Assembly: GCF_017168255.1 (NCBI RefSeq)
Contig: NZ_JABFAP010000001.1
Location: 500,141 to 564,140, forward strand
Length of the DNA: 64,000 bases
DNA from: Agrococcus sp. KRD186
GTDB lineage: Bacteria > Actinomycetota > Actinomycetes > Actinomycetales > Microbacteriaceae
Direction of reading: 5' to 3'
Shown: positions 1-7,294 of the stretch, piece after piece
How the letters are laid out: each line of letters opens with the position of its first letter
Numbering within the stretch: the stretch's first letter is position 1
Notes under the pieces: generated by a model
Database searches by the model: none
Seen by the model: the letters and a program-made list of their open reading frames with translations, nothing else
What the model was told of the DNA's origin: nothing
Made by a program: the position numbers and the translations under genes

Positions 1-1
1 C

Positions 2-796
2 GCCCGCCCCCTCCTCGCCCTGGCAGCGGCAGGCCTCGCCCTCGCGCTCGGCGCCTGCGCGGCGCCCGCCGGCGAAGCCGCATCCGACACCGTCACCATT
101 CGCGTCGCGGCGACCGTCACGCCGATGACGGATGCGGTCGAGGCCGCCGCCGAGGTGATCGAGGAGGGCTACGAGGTCGAGCTGGTGCCGGTGAACGACT
201 ACGTGCAGCCGAACATCCTGCTGCAGCACGGCGAGATCGACGCCAACGTCGTGCAGTTCGAGGGCTTCATGGAGGAGTTCAACGCCGGCAACGACGCCGA
301 CCTCGTGGTCGTGCAGCCGGTCTACGCGACCGTCGTCGCCTTCTACTCGAAGACGCTCACGCAGCTCGACGAGCTGCCGGAGGGCGGCAGCGTCGTGATC
401 CCCAATGACAAGTCGAACGGCGCCCGCGCGCTGCAGATGCTCGCCGACGAGGGGCTCATCACCCTCGACCCGGCCGTGGAGCGCTACCAGGCCCGGCTGA
501 CCGACGTGACCGAGAACCCGCGCGGGCTCGAGATCACCGCGGTCGACCTGCTGCAGCTCAACACCGCGTACGACGAGGCGGATGCGGTGTTCAACCTGCC
601 GTCGTTCGCTCGGCAGCTCGGGCTGACGCCCGAGCTCGACGGGCTCGCGGTCGAGCAGGATGAGGCCTTCGAGGTGGCGCTCGTGAGCCGCTCCGACAAC
701 GCGGACTCGCCGGAGATCGCTGCGCTCGTGCGCGCGATCACGAGCGAGCACGTGCGCGAGCGGCTGCAGGAGCTGGGGGTGCCGGCGGCGTTCTGA
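2..796 (+). CDS. MetQ/NLPA-family substrate-binding lipoprotein (5' end outside window)
   Basis: Extracytoplasmic lipoprotein of the NLPA family, which delivers D/L-methionine (or a related amino acid) to a MetNI-type ABC importer. The open frame continues to the left window edge, so the start is missing. The visible N-terminus is an Ala/Leu-rich signal-peptide core ending in a lipobox LGAC, followed by an Ala/Gly linker. Family landmarks follow: NILLQHGEIDANVVQFEGF, the VYATVVAFYSKT strand and the hinge IPNDKSNGARAL. The length from the Cys to the stop is normal for MetQ. The partner permease and ATPase genes would lie to the left and cannot be seen. The methionine specificity is family knowledge; the exact ligand is not proven here. 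Confidence 0.88.
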   Translation, partial: ARPLLALAAAGLALALGACAAPAGEAASDTVTIRVAATVTPMTDAVEAAAEVIEEGYEVELVPVNDYVQPNILLQHGEIDANVVQFEGFMEEFNAGNDADLVVVQPVYATVVAFYSKTLTQLDELPEGGSVVIPNDKSNGARALQMLADEGLITLDPAVERYQARLTDVTENPRGLEITAVDLLQLNTAYDEADAVFNLPSFARQLGLTPELDGLAVEQDEAFEVALVSRSDNADSPEIAALVRAITSEHVRERLQELGVPAAF

Positions 797-805
797 CGCT
801 GCCGG

Positions 806-1207
806 TCAGGGCGCCACGGAGTAGCCGAGCGCGCGCGCCTTGGCGGCGAGCCATTCGTCGAAGGTCAGGATCGGGTGGCCGGTCGCGGGCTTGCCGGCCG
901 TCAGGATGACGAGGCAGTCGGGTATCGGCAGTCCCGTCGAGGCGCGCAGCTGCGCAACATCGAGCGGAGACGCGGCAGTTGCTGCCTGCCGGATGCCCAT
1001 CTGCAGCATGCTCGTCCAGACCCGCTCGGCTGCCGCTCGGTCGACCTGCGCCGGCCCAGCCAGCACTTCGGCCATCGTCACCTCGTGCATCACGAGCGGT
1101 TCGCTCTCGCGCGCTCCGAGGAGCTCGACGGCCCGCGCATGATTCGCGTTCGTGCTGTCGAGGAATCCGACCACCACGTTCGCGTCGACGACGTTCACGT
1201 CGCCCAC
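806..1207 (-). CDS. VapC/FitB-type PIN-domain toxin
   Basis: 133-residue PIN-domain protein, probably an endoribonuclease toxin. The acidic residues expected of the Mg-binding active site are visible: Asp in VVDANVVVGFLD near the N-terminus, Glu in the MHEVTMAEVLAG helix, and Asp in LPIPDCLVILTA. The length is typical of VapC. The start overlaps the end of the upstream antitoxin gene by 13 nt, the usual translationally coupled arrangement. It reads away from the metQ-type gene and ends 9 bp from its stop. The annotation as a toxin rests on family and context; the RNA target is unknown. All expected acidic positions appear intact, unlike the second PIN relic at 5.7 kb. Confidence 0.85.
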   Translation of the reverse strand: MGDVNVVDANVVVGFLDSTNANHARAVELLGARESEPLVMHEVTMAEVLAGPAQVDRAAAERVWTSMLQMGIRQAATAASPLDVAQLRASTGLPIPDCLVILTAGKPATGHPILTFDEWLAAKARALGYSVAP

Positions 1208-1413
1208 TCCTCATCCAGGGTGCTCAGGATGTCGGGCGGGAACATGCCGGTCGCTGAACCGGCGAGCTCCCGCATGCAGGGAGCGTCGCGCTGTGCCGCT
1301 TCATGGATCACCCGACGCAGGTATTCGGCCTGTGAGACGCCGGCACGCGCCGCGAGCGCCGCGATCCGCGCAGCATCGGGCTCAGGGACCGCTCGCACGA
1401 GGATATTCGCCAT
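1195..1413 (-). CDS. FitA/VapB-like ribbon-helix-helix antitoxin
   Basis: 72-residue antitoxin. Starting at the ATG at 1413 gives MANILVRAVPEPDAARIAALAARAG, an N-terminal beta strand followed by helices (AGVSQAEYLRRVIHEAA), the ribbon-helix-helix fold of FitA-type antitoxins. A longer in-frame reading upstream to 1497 is Arg-rich and lacks homology-like character, so the internal ATG is preferred. The C-terminal acidic tail (LSTLDEEWAT) is the usual toxin-binding segment. It overlaps the toxin gene by 13 nt. A perfect 14-bp palindrome 18 bp upstream of the start is the likely autoregulatory operator. Confidence 0.82.
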   Translation of the reverse strand: MANILVRAVPEPDAARIAALAARAGVSQAEYLRRVIHEAAQRDAPCMRELAGSATGMFPPDILSTLDEEWAT

Positions 1414-1420
1414 GCGGTGA

Positions 1421-1444
1421 CGATATAACTGCGCGATATCGCGC
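1421..1444 (-). promoter_or_regulatory. Palindromic operator and -10 region of the toxin-antitoxin operon
   Basis: GCGCGATATCGCGC at 1431-1444 is a perfect 14-bp palindrome. On the minus strand it is followed at once by AGTTATATCG, which contains a -10-like TTATAT, then the antitoxin ATG at 1413. An RHH dimer bound here would overlap the promoter, the classic autoregulatory layout of fitAB/vapBC operons. The sequence symmetry is seen; binding is inferred. Confidence 0.6.
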
Positions 1445-1520
1445 GGTAGGGGCCAGGTGGAAGGTTTGGCCCGCCGTCTGGCGCTGGAGCGCGTCACGAG
1501 AAGAGGAGATGTCCTGAACA

Positions 1521-1572
1521 GAGGACGATGCGTCCTCGATTCGTGACGATCTCCGAATCGATCCTCGATTCG
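1521..1572 (-). terminator. Double hairpin downstream of the ketosynthase gene
   Basis: Two small inverted repeats lie between the ketosynthase stop and the antitoxin promoter: GAGGAC/GTCCTC (1521-1526 with 1532-1537) and CGAATCGA/TCGATTCG (1554-1561 with 1565-1572). The segment TCCTCGATTCG occurs twice (1533-1543 and 1562-1572). There is no T-run, so the terminator call is tentative; it could equally be a short repeat element. Confidence 0.35.
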
Positions 1573-1599
1573 GGACGGGCGGCGCGCGCGACGAATGCG

Positions 1600-2859
1600 T
1601 CAGAGCGCGCGCAGCACGATGGCGGCGTTGTGGCCGCCGAAGCCGAACGAGTTCGAGAGCACCGTGCGAAGCCGTGCCGTGCCGCCGGTGCCCGTCTCGC
1701 GCGCCTCGTGCGCGACCACGTCGAGCTGCGGGAACTCCAGGTCGTCGAGGTTGATCGTCGGCGGAATGACCTGCTCGCGCAGCGCCATGAGCGACAGCGC
1801 CGCCTCGAGCGTGCCGGCGGCGCCGAGCAGGTGGCCGGTGGTCGACTTCGTCGAGGTGACGGGCACCGCCGCGAGCGATGAGCCGAAGACCGTCTCGAGC
1901 GCACGCGTCTCCATCGCGTCGTTGAGCGGCGTGCCGGTACCGTGCGCGTTCACGTGGCCGACGTCGGCGGGGGAAAGCCGCGCGTCGTCGAGCGCCGCCT
2001 GCATCGCGGCCGCCGCGCCGCTGCCGTCGGGACGCGGAGCGGTCGCATGGAACGCGTCGGAGGTGACGCCGTAGCCGGCCAGCTCGCCCAGCACGTCCGC
2101 GCCGCGGCGGCGCGCGTGCGCCTCCGACTCGACCAGCACCGCCACGGCGCCGGCCGACATGACGAAGCCGCTGCGCGCGCGGTCGAAGGGGCGGGATGCC
2201 CGTGCGGGCTCGTCGGCGAACCCTGCGGCGAGCGAGCCCAGCGTCGCGTTGACGCCCAGGTTGACGCGGTTGAGGCAGTCCTCCGCGCCCACGACGAGCA
2301 CCGCATCCGCATACCCGTGCCGGATCGTGCGGAGGGCGTCGCCGAGGCCGACGGTGCCGCTCGCGCAGGTGGCGGAGGTGCCGGCGCTCGCGCCGCGCGC
2401 GCCGTAGCGCTGGCTGAGGTAGGCGGCGGCGCCGTCGGCTCCGCCGTAGAGCACGACCCCCGGCGGCACCCGGCGCGGGCCCTGGGCGTCGAGGGCGCGC
2501 ACGGCATCCTGTGTGAGCGAGACGGCTCCGGAGCCGGTCGCGGCGGTGATGGCGAAGCGCGCGGGGTCGGGGGTGGCGAAGCCCTCGAGCGCCTCGGCGG
2601 CCGCCGCGATCGCGTACAGCGCATGCCGGTCGAGGCGGCGCGCATCGGTGCGCGACACGTGCGCGAGCGCGTCGAAGCCGCGCACCTCGCCGCCGACCTT
2701 GACGGCGAGATCGCTGACATCGACGCTGTCGAAGGCGCGGATGCCGCTGCGGCCGTTCACGACGGAGTCCCACGTCGAGCGCATGTCGAGGCCGTTCGGG
2801 GTCACTGCGCCGAGGCCGGTGATGACGGCGCGGGCGCAGTGCGCGGTGGCGCTGCTCAT
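1600..2859 (-). CDS. FabF-type beta-ketoacyl synthase
   Basis: 419-residue condensing enzyme of the KAS I/II thiolase-fold family. The catalytic triad is complete: Cys165 in TSATCASGTVGLGDALR, His306 in VNAHGTGTPLNDAMET and His343 (with Lys338) in TSTKSTTGHLLGAAGT, followed by the usual C-terminal SFGFGGHNAAIVLR. The ATG at 2859 has a GGAGAGGG ribosome site; upstream in-frame extension is Arg/Trp-rich and unconvincing. It lies 40 bp behind an AMP-forming ligase on the same strand, with no acyl carrier protein, malonyl transferase or reductase nearby. So it is probably not the housekeeping FabF but a dedicated condensing enzyme for a ligase-activated starter. The product is unknown. Confidence 0.88.
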   Translation of the reverse strand: MSSATAHCARAVITGLGAVTPNGLDMRSTWDSVVNGRSGIRAFDSVDVSDLAVKVGGEVRGFDALAHVSRTDARRLDRHALYAIAAAAEALEGFATPDPARFAITAATGSGAVSLTQDAVRALDAQGPRRVPPGVVLYGGADGAAAYLSQRYGARGASAGTSATCASGTVGLGDALRTIRHGYADAVLVVGAEDCLNRVNLGVNATLGSLAAGFADEPARASRPFDRARSGFVMSAGAVAVLVESEAHARRRGADVLGELAGYGVTSDAFHATAPRPDGSGAAAAMQAALDDARLSPADVGHVNAHGTGTPLNDAMETRALETVFGSSLAAVPVTSTKSTTGHLLGAAGTLEAALSLMALREQVIPPTINLDDLEFPQLDVVAHEARETGTGGTARLRTVLSNSFGFGGHNAAIVLRAL

Positions 2860-2899
2860 GGTCGTCCCTCTCCGGCGTTCGGGAGCCCGGCGGCGCCGT

Positions 2900-4600
2900 T
2901 CACAGCCGCTCCGCCTCGCCCGCGGCGACCAGCTCGGCCACGGCCACCCGGCGGATCTTGCCACCGGCCGTGCGCGGCAGCCGATCGGCCCGGTAGTAGC
3001 GGCGCGGCACGAACTGCTCGGGCAGCAGGCGGCGCAGCTCGCGCTGCATCACCGCCTTCGGCGGCACGACACCGGCACCGAGCATTTCGCCGGCACCGAG
3101 CATTTCGCCGACACTGAGCATTTCGCCGACACTGAGCATTTCGCCGACACTGAGCATTTCGCCGACACTGAGCGCGTCGCCCGCAGCGGCCGTCGGCTCG
3201 CCGCCGGGCGCTCTCTCGACCACCGACGCGCCCTCGACCACCACCGCGACGATCGAGCCGAGCGCGGCATCCGGCAGCGCGATCGCGCAGCACTGCTCGC
3301 AGCCGGGCACGGTCGCCAGCGCCCGCTCGACCTGCGGCAGCGACACCTTGTGGCCTCCGGTCACCGCCATGTCGCCGGCACGGCCGGCGAGCACGATCTC
3401 GCCATCGACGAGCGCGGCCAGATCGCCGACGCTCGACCATCCGTCATCGCCGGTGATGCGCTCGTGGCTCGTCGCGGTCAGGTAGCGCTCGACCTGCGAG
3501 GCGACGCGGATGTGCAGGGTGCCGATCTCGCCGTCGGGCACGCGGGTGCCGGCATCGTCGCGCACCTCGGCCTCGAGCCCGGCGAACGGGGTCAGGCGCG
3601 TGCCGTCGCCGGCGTCGCTGTAGCCGATGAAGCCGATCTCGCTCGCGCCGTAGTAGCTGCGCAGCACCGCCTGCGGGGCGGCCTCGGCGAAGCGCTCGCG
3701 GATCGCCTGGCTCTGGTTCGCGCCGCCGGTGATCACCCAGCGCAGCGAGGCGAGCGCGCTGCCGGCGCCCGGCGGCTCGCGCCGGGCCGCGGCGGCCAGC
3801 GCCAGGAGCATCGACGGCACGCCCACGAAGCGCGCGATGCCGTGCTGCGCGATCGTGCGCACCGCATCCGTCGCGTCGAACCGCGACTGCAGGTGCAGCG
3901 AGCCGCCGGTCGCAAGCGCCTCGACGAGCGCGTAGAGCGTGAGGCTGTAGGAGACCGGGCCGGGTGCGATCGTCTGCACACCGGCCCTCGCGAACAGCGG
4001 GCCGCGGCTGGCCTCGACGTTGTAGTCCCAGCTGCCGCGGGTGCGGAGGAAGCCCTTCGGCAGATCGGTCGTGCCGCTCGTGAACAGCAGCAGGTAGGGC
4101 TCGTCGCGCGGGCGCACCTCCGGCCCGGCCGAGACCGGGGCGGCAGCGGCCAGCGCGTCGAAGCGCTCGAGCCCGATCACGCTGCCGTGCCAGGCTCCAT
4201 GCTCGAGCCCGGCCAGCGCCCCCTCGAAGTCGCCATCGTCGGTGATCACGATCGCCGCGTCGACTCGCCGGATGGTCGTCAGTCGGTGCTCGAGCGGCCA
4301 CAGCGGGTCGATCACCGCGACGATGGCGCGGAACGAGGCGATGCCGACGACGAAGCGGCCCACGTCGATCGCGCGGGAGAGCGAGACGGCGACGATCGGC
4401 ACGCCGCCGGTCTCACCGTCGCTGGCGCTCGCGGGCCGGCCCTCTCGGTGACGAGCGTCGAGCAGCTGCTCGAGACCCGAGCGGATGCGCGTGCTGGTCT
4501 CGCGCAGGTCGCCGTACGTCAGGCGCTCCCCGTCTCCCGCGAGCGCGAGCCGGTCGGGGTCGCTCGCGGCGAGCTCGATCGTCGTGCGGGTGAACGTCAC
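2900..4600 (-). CDS. AMP-forming acyl/aryl ligase (ANL superfamily) with hexapeptide repeat
   Basis: 566-residue adenylate-forming enzyme that would activate a carboxylic acid with ATP. Motifs seen: the P-loop-like LLLFTSGTTDLPKG (about 171-183), YYGASEIGFIGY, the hinge region SSVGDLAALVDGEIVLAGRAGDM and a C-terminal TAGGKIRR containing the catalytic Lys. The GTG start at 4600 lies 6 nt after a TAGGAT hexamer, so the mRNA may be leaderless. Between the core and the catalytic-Lys subdomain (about residues 477-508) sits an in-frame tandem repeat of LSVGEM/LGAGEM units. It is followed 40 bp downstream by a ketosynthase, suggesting starter-unit activation and condensation. The substrate (fatty or aromatic acid) cannot be read from the sequence. 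Confidence 0.85.
   Translation of the reverse strand: MTFTRTTIELAASDPDRLALAGDGERLTYGDLRETSTRIRSGLEQLLDARHREGRPASASDGETGGVPIVAVSLSRAIDVGRFVVGIASFRAIVAVIDPLWPLEHRLTTIRRVDAAIVITDDGDFEGALAGLEHGAWHGSVIGLERFDALAAAAPVSAGPEVRPRDEPYLLLFTSGTTDLPKGFLRTRGSWDYNVEASRGPLFARAGVQTIAPGPVSYSLTLYALVEALATGGSLHLQSRFDATDAVRTIAQHGIARFVGVPSMLLALAAAARREPPGAGSALASLRWVITGGANQSQAIRERFAEAAPQAVLRSYYGASEIGFIGYSDAGDGTRLTPFAGLEAEVRDDAGTRVPDGEIGTLHIRVASQVERYLTATSHERITGDDGWSSVGDLAALVDGEIVLAGRAGDMAVTGGHKVSLPQVERALATVPGCEQCCAIALPDAALGSIVAVVVEGASVVERAPGGEPTAAAGDALSVGEMLSVGEMLSVGEMLSVGEMLGAGEMLGAGVVPPKAVMQRELRRLLPEQFVPRRYYRADRLPRTAGGKIRRVAVAELVAAGEAERL
3080..3172. repeat. 18-bp minisatellite inside the ligase gene
   Basis: Five consecutive 18-bp units beginning GAGCATTTCGCC (starts at 3080, 3098, 3116, 3134, 3152) plus a diverged sixth start at 3170. 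On the coding strand each unit reads GEM-L-S/G-V/A-G, so copy-number change would stay in frame. The two units nearest the C-terminal side carry GGCACC instead of GACACT. Confidence 0.9.
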
Positions 4601-4612
4601 CCCCTGATCCTA
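4601..4612 (-). promoter_or_regulatory. Candidate leaderless -10 element for the ligase-ketosynthase operon
   Basis: On the minus strand TAGGAT (4612-4607) is followed by six bases and then the GTG start codon at 4600. Spacing of 6 nt from the -10 hexamer to the start codon would place transcription start on the GTG itself. No Shine-Dalgarno is present, which agrees. Confidence 0.4.
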
Positions 4613-4656
4613 CGGAGCGCCGGGATAGCGTGGGGCTCGACGAAGGGGGCTGCCGG

Positions 4657-5688
4657 ATGACCGATCGGGATGTGTTCGCGCGCGACTGGCAGGTATGGCA
4701 GGAGCGCCGCTGGCGAGACGTCGCCGGCCCGCACGGGATCGCGGCGCTCGCGGCGACGCACTGGCTCGGCGCCGCCGAGCAGCGGCTGGAGGGCATCCCA
4801 GGCCGCTGGCGAGCAGAGGGAGCGGCGGCGATCGGCGCCGGGCTGCTCGAGGCCGATCCGATGGGCGCGGCGGTCACGCGCCTCGACGGCACCGCCGTGG
4901 AGGACGAGGTGCTGCTGGTCGGCGGCGACGAGCTGCGCCTCGGCGTCGGGCAGGGCGCTGCTCAGCTGCCGCGCAACCACGAAGATGCGCGGCTGCGCAT
5001 CTTCGTGCGCGAGGGCGTGCCGGCCCTGCGTCGCATCGACCCGGCCGCCGAGGGACGCACGAGCCTGCGTCGCATCGACGCGCACGAGCCCGACCCCGCG
5101 TGGGTGGTCGAGGCGCAGTGGACCGCAGGCGGCACAGCGCTCGGCGCGGACACGCTCGAGATCGAGCAGGTCGACGGACACCGCACCCGGCGCAGCGACG
5201 TCGGCTCGCTCGCCTTCGAGCTCGACGGTCGCGAGCTGCGCCTCACGACCACCGGCGGGATCGACGCGGACGGCAACCCCGCGCTCGCGGTCGTGTTCAC
5301 CGATGCGACCAGCGGCGACGGGAGCTACCGCTTCCGCTTCCTGCGCCTGCCGCTGCCGGACGCATCCGGCGCCGTCACCATCGACTTCAACCGCGCGTTC
5401 CTGCCGCCGTGCGCCTTCAGCGATCACTACGTGTGCCCGATGCCGAGCCCCGAGAACCGTCTCGACATCTCGATCCGGGCCGGCGAGCGAATGCCCGTTC
5501 TGCACAGTGCTGGCGCCGCCGCCGCCGCCGGGCAATCGCTGCAGGAGTACCTGCGCGCGAAGCTGGAGGCCGAGTCGGCGCGGCCCACGCTCGAAGATGT
5601 GCTGGCTCGAGCCGGCGGTCGTGCCGGCGGGTCGCTGTCGTTCAGCGAGGCCGTCGAACTGGTGCGGGGTGACCGTGATCATCGTTGA
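4657..5688 (+). CDS. DUF1684 protein with a C-terminal tail derived from a VapB/FitA antitoxin
   Basis: 343 residues from the ATG at 4657, which has a GAAGGGGG ribosome site. Residues 1-290 match the DUF1684 pattern, with the landmark segment FNRAFLPPCAFSDHYVCP and PSPENRLDISIRAGER close to where the family normally ends. The function of DUF1684 is unknown. The last 50 residues are different: GQSLQEYLRAKLEAESARP then a Gly/Ser turn and LSFSEAVELVRGDRDHR, which reads like the C-terminal half of a FitA/VapB antitoxin. A truncated VapC follows directly in the overlapping frame. The simplest reading is a deletion that joined this gene to a toxin-antitoxin module. The body of the protein is probably still functional. 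Confidence 0.8.
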   Translation: MTDRDVFARDWQVWQERRWRDVAGPHGIAALAATHWLGAAEQRLEGIPGRWRAEGAAAIGAGLLEADPMGAAVTRLDGTAVEDEVLLVGGDELRLGVGQGAAQLPRNHEDARLRIFVREGVPALRRIDPAAEGRTSLRRIDAHEPDPAWVVEAQWTAGGTALGADTLEIEQVDGHRTRRSDVGSLAFELDGRELRLTTTGGIDADGNPALAVVFTDATSGDGSYRFRFLRLPLPDASGAVTIDFNRAFLPPCAFSDHYVCPMPSPENRLDISIRAGERMPVLHSAGAAAAAGQSLQEYLRAKLEAESARPTLEDVLARAGGRAGGSLSFSEAVELVRGDRDHR

Positions 5689-5842
5689 CGCCAGTGTGCG
5701 CGCCACCGCACTGCTGGACGACGGGCCTTCCGGCGATCGAGCGCGTGAGCACGCCGGTTTGCTCGATGCCGTCCTGGTCACTGCCGGCGCGCGGCTGAGC
5801 CGAGCGCCCGGCATTCGATGCGCCGTAGAGGTGCTCGGCTGA
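5669..5842 (+). pseudogene. VapC PIN-domain toxin remnant with internal deletion
   Basis: A 57-codon frame starting at a GTG that overlaps the end of the fused antitoxin tail by 20 nt. It keeps a PIN N-terminus (VIIVDASVRATALLDDG) and then jumps straight to a PIN C-terminus (LLDAVLVTAGARLSRAPGI). VapC proteins are about 130 residues, so roughly 70 central residues, with the second and third acidic active-site positions, are missing. It cannot be an active nuclease. Together with the antitoxin tail just upstream it marks the site of a decayed toxin-antitoxin operon. Confidence 0.78.
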
Positions 5843-5847
5843 CGAGG

Positions 5848-6408
5848 GTGCGCACGGTCGTGCTCGTCGAGGGGCGCAGTGATCGCATCGCGCTCGAGGC
5901 GCTCGCGAGGCTGCTCGGCCGCGACCTCGCCGCCGAGGGCACGCGGGTTCTCGCCATGGGCGGCATCACGAACACGCGCGCGTTCGCGCTGCGCCACGGG
6001 CCGCTCGGTGAGGGTGCACGGCTGGCCGGGCTGTACGACGCGCCGGAGGAGCGCCGCGTGCGCGGCGGGCTCGCGCAGGCCGGCATGCCCGAGGCGCGCA
6101 CCGCCGCGCTCGAGCCGCTCGGCTTCTTCCGCTGCACGCTCGACCTGGAGGACGAGCTCATCCGCGCGCTCGGCGCCGACCGCGTCCAGGCCGTGATCAC
6201 GGCGGCGGGGGAGACGGCATCGCTCGAGCGGCTCGCGCAGATGCCCGCGCAGCGCGGATGGTCGCGCGAGGCGGTGCTGCGGCGCTTCTTCGGCTCGCGC
6301 TCGGGCCGCAAGGCGATCTACGCGCGCCTGCTCGTCGAGGCGCTCGACCCGGTGGCGGCGCCTCGCCCGCTCGCCGCGCTGCTCGCGCACCTCGCGCTGG
6401 TCGCGTAG
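5848..6408 (+). CDS. TOPRIM-domain protein (OLD-nuclease/topoisomerase-primase fold)
   Basis: About 186 residues from the GTG at 5848; an in-frame ATG at 5818 would add ten residues overlapping the VapC relic, and neither start has a good ribosome site. The N-terminus RTVVLVEGRSDRIALEAL is the first TOPRIM strand with its conserved Glu. A later Asp-rich segment (GLYDAPEERRV and CTLDLEDELIRAL) supplies the expected acidic metal ligands. There is no attached ATPase domain as in full OLD nucleases. Stand-alone proteins of this type are common in actinobacteria and their role is unknown, presumably nucleic-acid or nucleotide phosphotransfer. Confidence 0.75.
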   Translation: MRTVVLVEGRSDRIALEALARLLGRDLAAEGTRVLAMGGITNTRAFALRHGPLGEGARLAGLYDAPEERRVRGGLAQAGMPEARTAALEPLGFFRCTLDLEDELIRALGADRVQAVITAAGETASLERLAQMPAQRGWSREAVLRRFFGSRSGRKAIYARLLVEALDPVAAPRPLAALLAHLALVA

Positions 6409-6447
6409 CGTCGCGAGCGGAAGGCCGCGAGCACAAGGAGAAGCGCG

Positions 6448-7290
6448 ATGATCCCCACCACCACCGCCCACGGCGGCCTGACCCTGCCAGTGCTCGGTTT
6501 CGGCACCTACAAGCTCAAGGGCCACGCCGGCACGGCGGCCATCGAGCGGGCCATCGCCAGCGGCTACACGCTGCTCGACTCGGCCTTCAACTACGAGAAC
6601 GAGGGCTCCGTCGGGGCCGCAGTGCGCGCATCCGCCCATCACCATGCCGCGCGCGACGAGCTGATCGTGACCTCGAAGCTGCCCGGCCGGCATCAGCAGC
6701 ACGCCGCCGCCATCGCGACGATCGAGGAGAGCGCGGCGCGCATGGGGCTCGCATCGCTCGACCTCTACCTGATCCACTGGCCGAACCCCGGGCAGGGCAC
6801 CTACGTGGAGGCCTGGCGGGCGCTGATCGAGGCGAAGGAGCGCGGGCTGGTCGGCGCGATCGGCGTCTGCAACTTCCTGCCCGAGCACCTCGAACGGCTG
6901 CACGCCGACACCGGCGTCTTGCCGGAGGTGAACCAGATCGAGCTGCACCCGTACTTCCCGCAGGAGGAGCAGCTCGTCTACGACCGCGAGCACGGCATCA
7001 TCACGCAGGCCTGGAGCCCGCTGGGGCGCGGCGGCGAGGTGCTGGAGGAGCCGACGATCGTCGGCATCGCCGAGGCGCACGGGGCGACGCCCGGCCAGGT
7101 GATCCTCGCCTGGGGCATCGCGCGCGGCGTCGTGCCCATCCCGAAGGCGGCCTCGGAGGAGCGGCAGCGCGAGAACCTCGGCGCGCTCGAGCTGCGGCTC
7201 ACGGGCGACGAGGTCGCGGCGATCACGGCACTCGGCCGCGCCGACGGCAGGCTGAAGGGCCAGGATCCGGCGGTCTACGAGGAGTTCTGA
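6448..7290 (+). CDS. Aldo/keto reductase
   Basis: 280-residue NADPH-dependent oxidoreductase of the AKR superfamily, close to the 2,5-diketo-gluconate reductase type. The catalytic tetrad is visible: Asp44, Tyr49 (LLDSAFNYENE), Lys77 (VTSKLPG) and His110 (LYLIHWPN). The cofactor-binding C-terminal motif IPKAASEERQRENLGAL is present. The ATG at 6448 has an AAGGAG ribosome site. It ends five bases from the convergent sugar-dehydrogenase-like gene. The natural substrate is not determinable. Confidence 0.92.
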   Translation: MIPTTTAHGGLTLPVLGFGTYKLKGHAGTAAIERAIASGYTLLDSAFNYENEGSVGAAVRASAHHHAARDELIVTSKLPGRHQQHAAAIATIEESAARMGLASLDLYLIHWPNPGQGTYVEAWRALIEAKERGLVGAIGVCNFLPEHLERLHADTGVLPEVNQIELHPYFPQEEQLVYDREHGIITQAWSPLGRGGEVLEEPTIVGIAEAHGATPGQVILAWGIARGVVPIPKAASEERQRENLGALELRLTGDEVAAITALGRADGRLKGQDPAVYEEF

Positions 7291-7294
7291 CCCG

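Noticed and set aside
3080-3172. CRISPR or IS-end interpretation of the 18-bp repeats
   Set aside because: The units are contiguous without spacers and encode an in-frame peptide repeat inside a gene.
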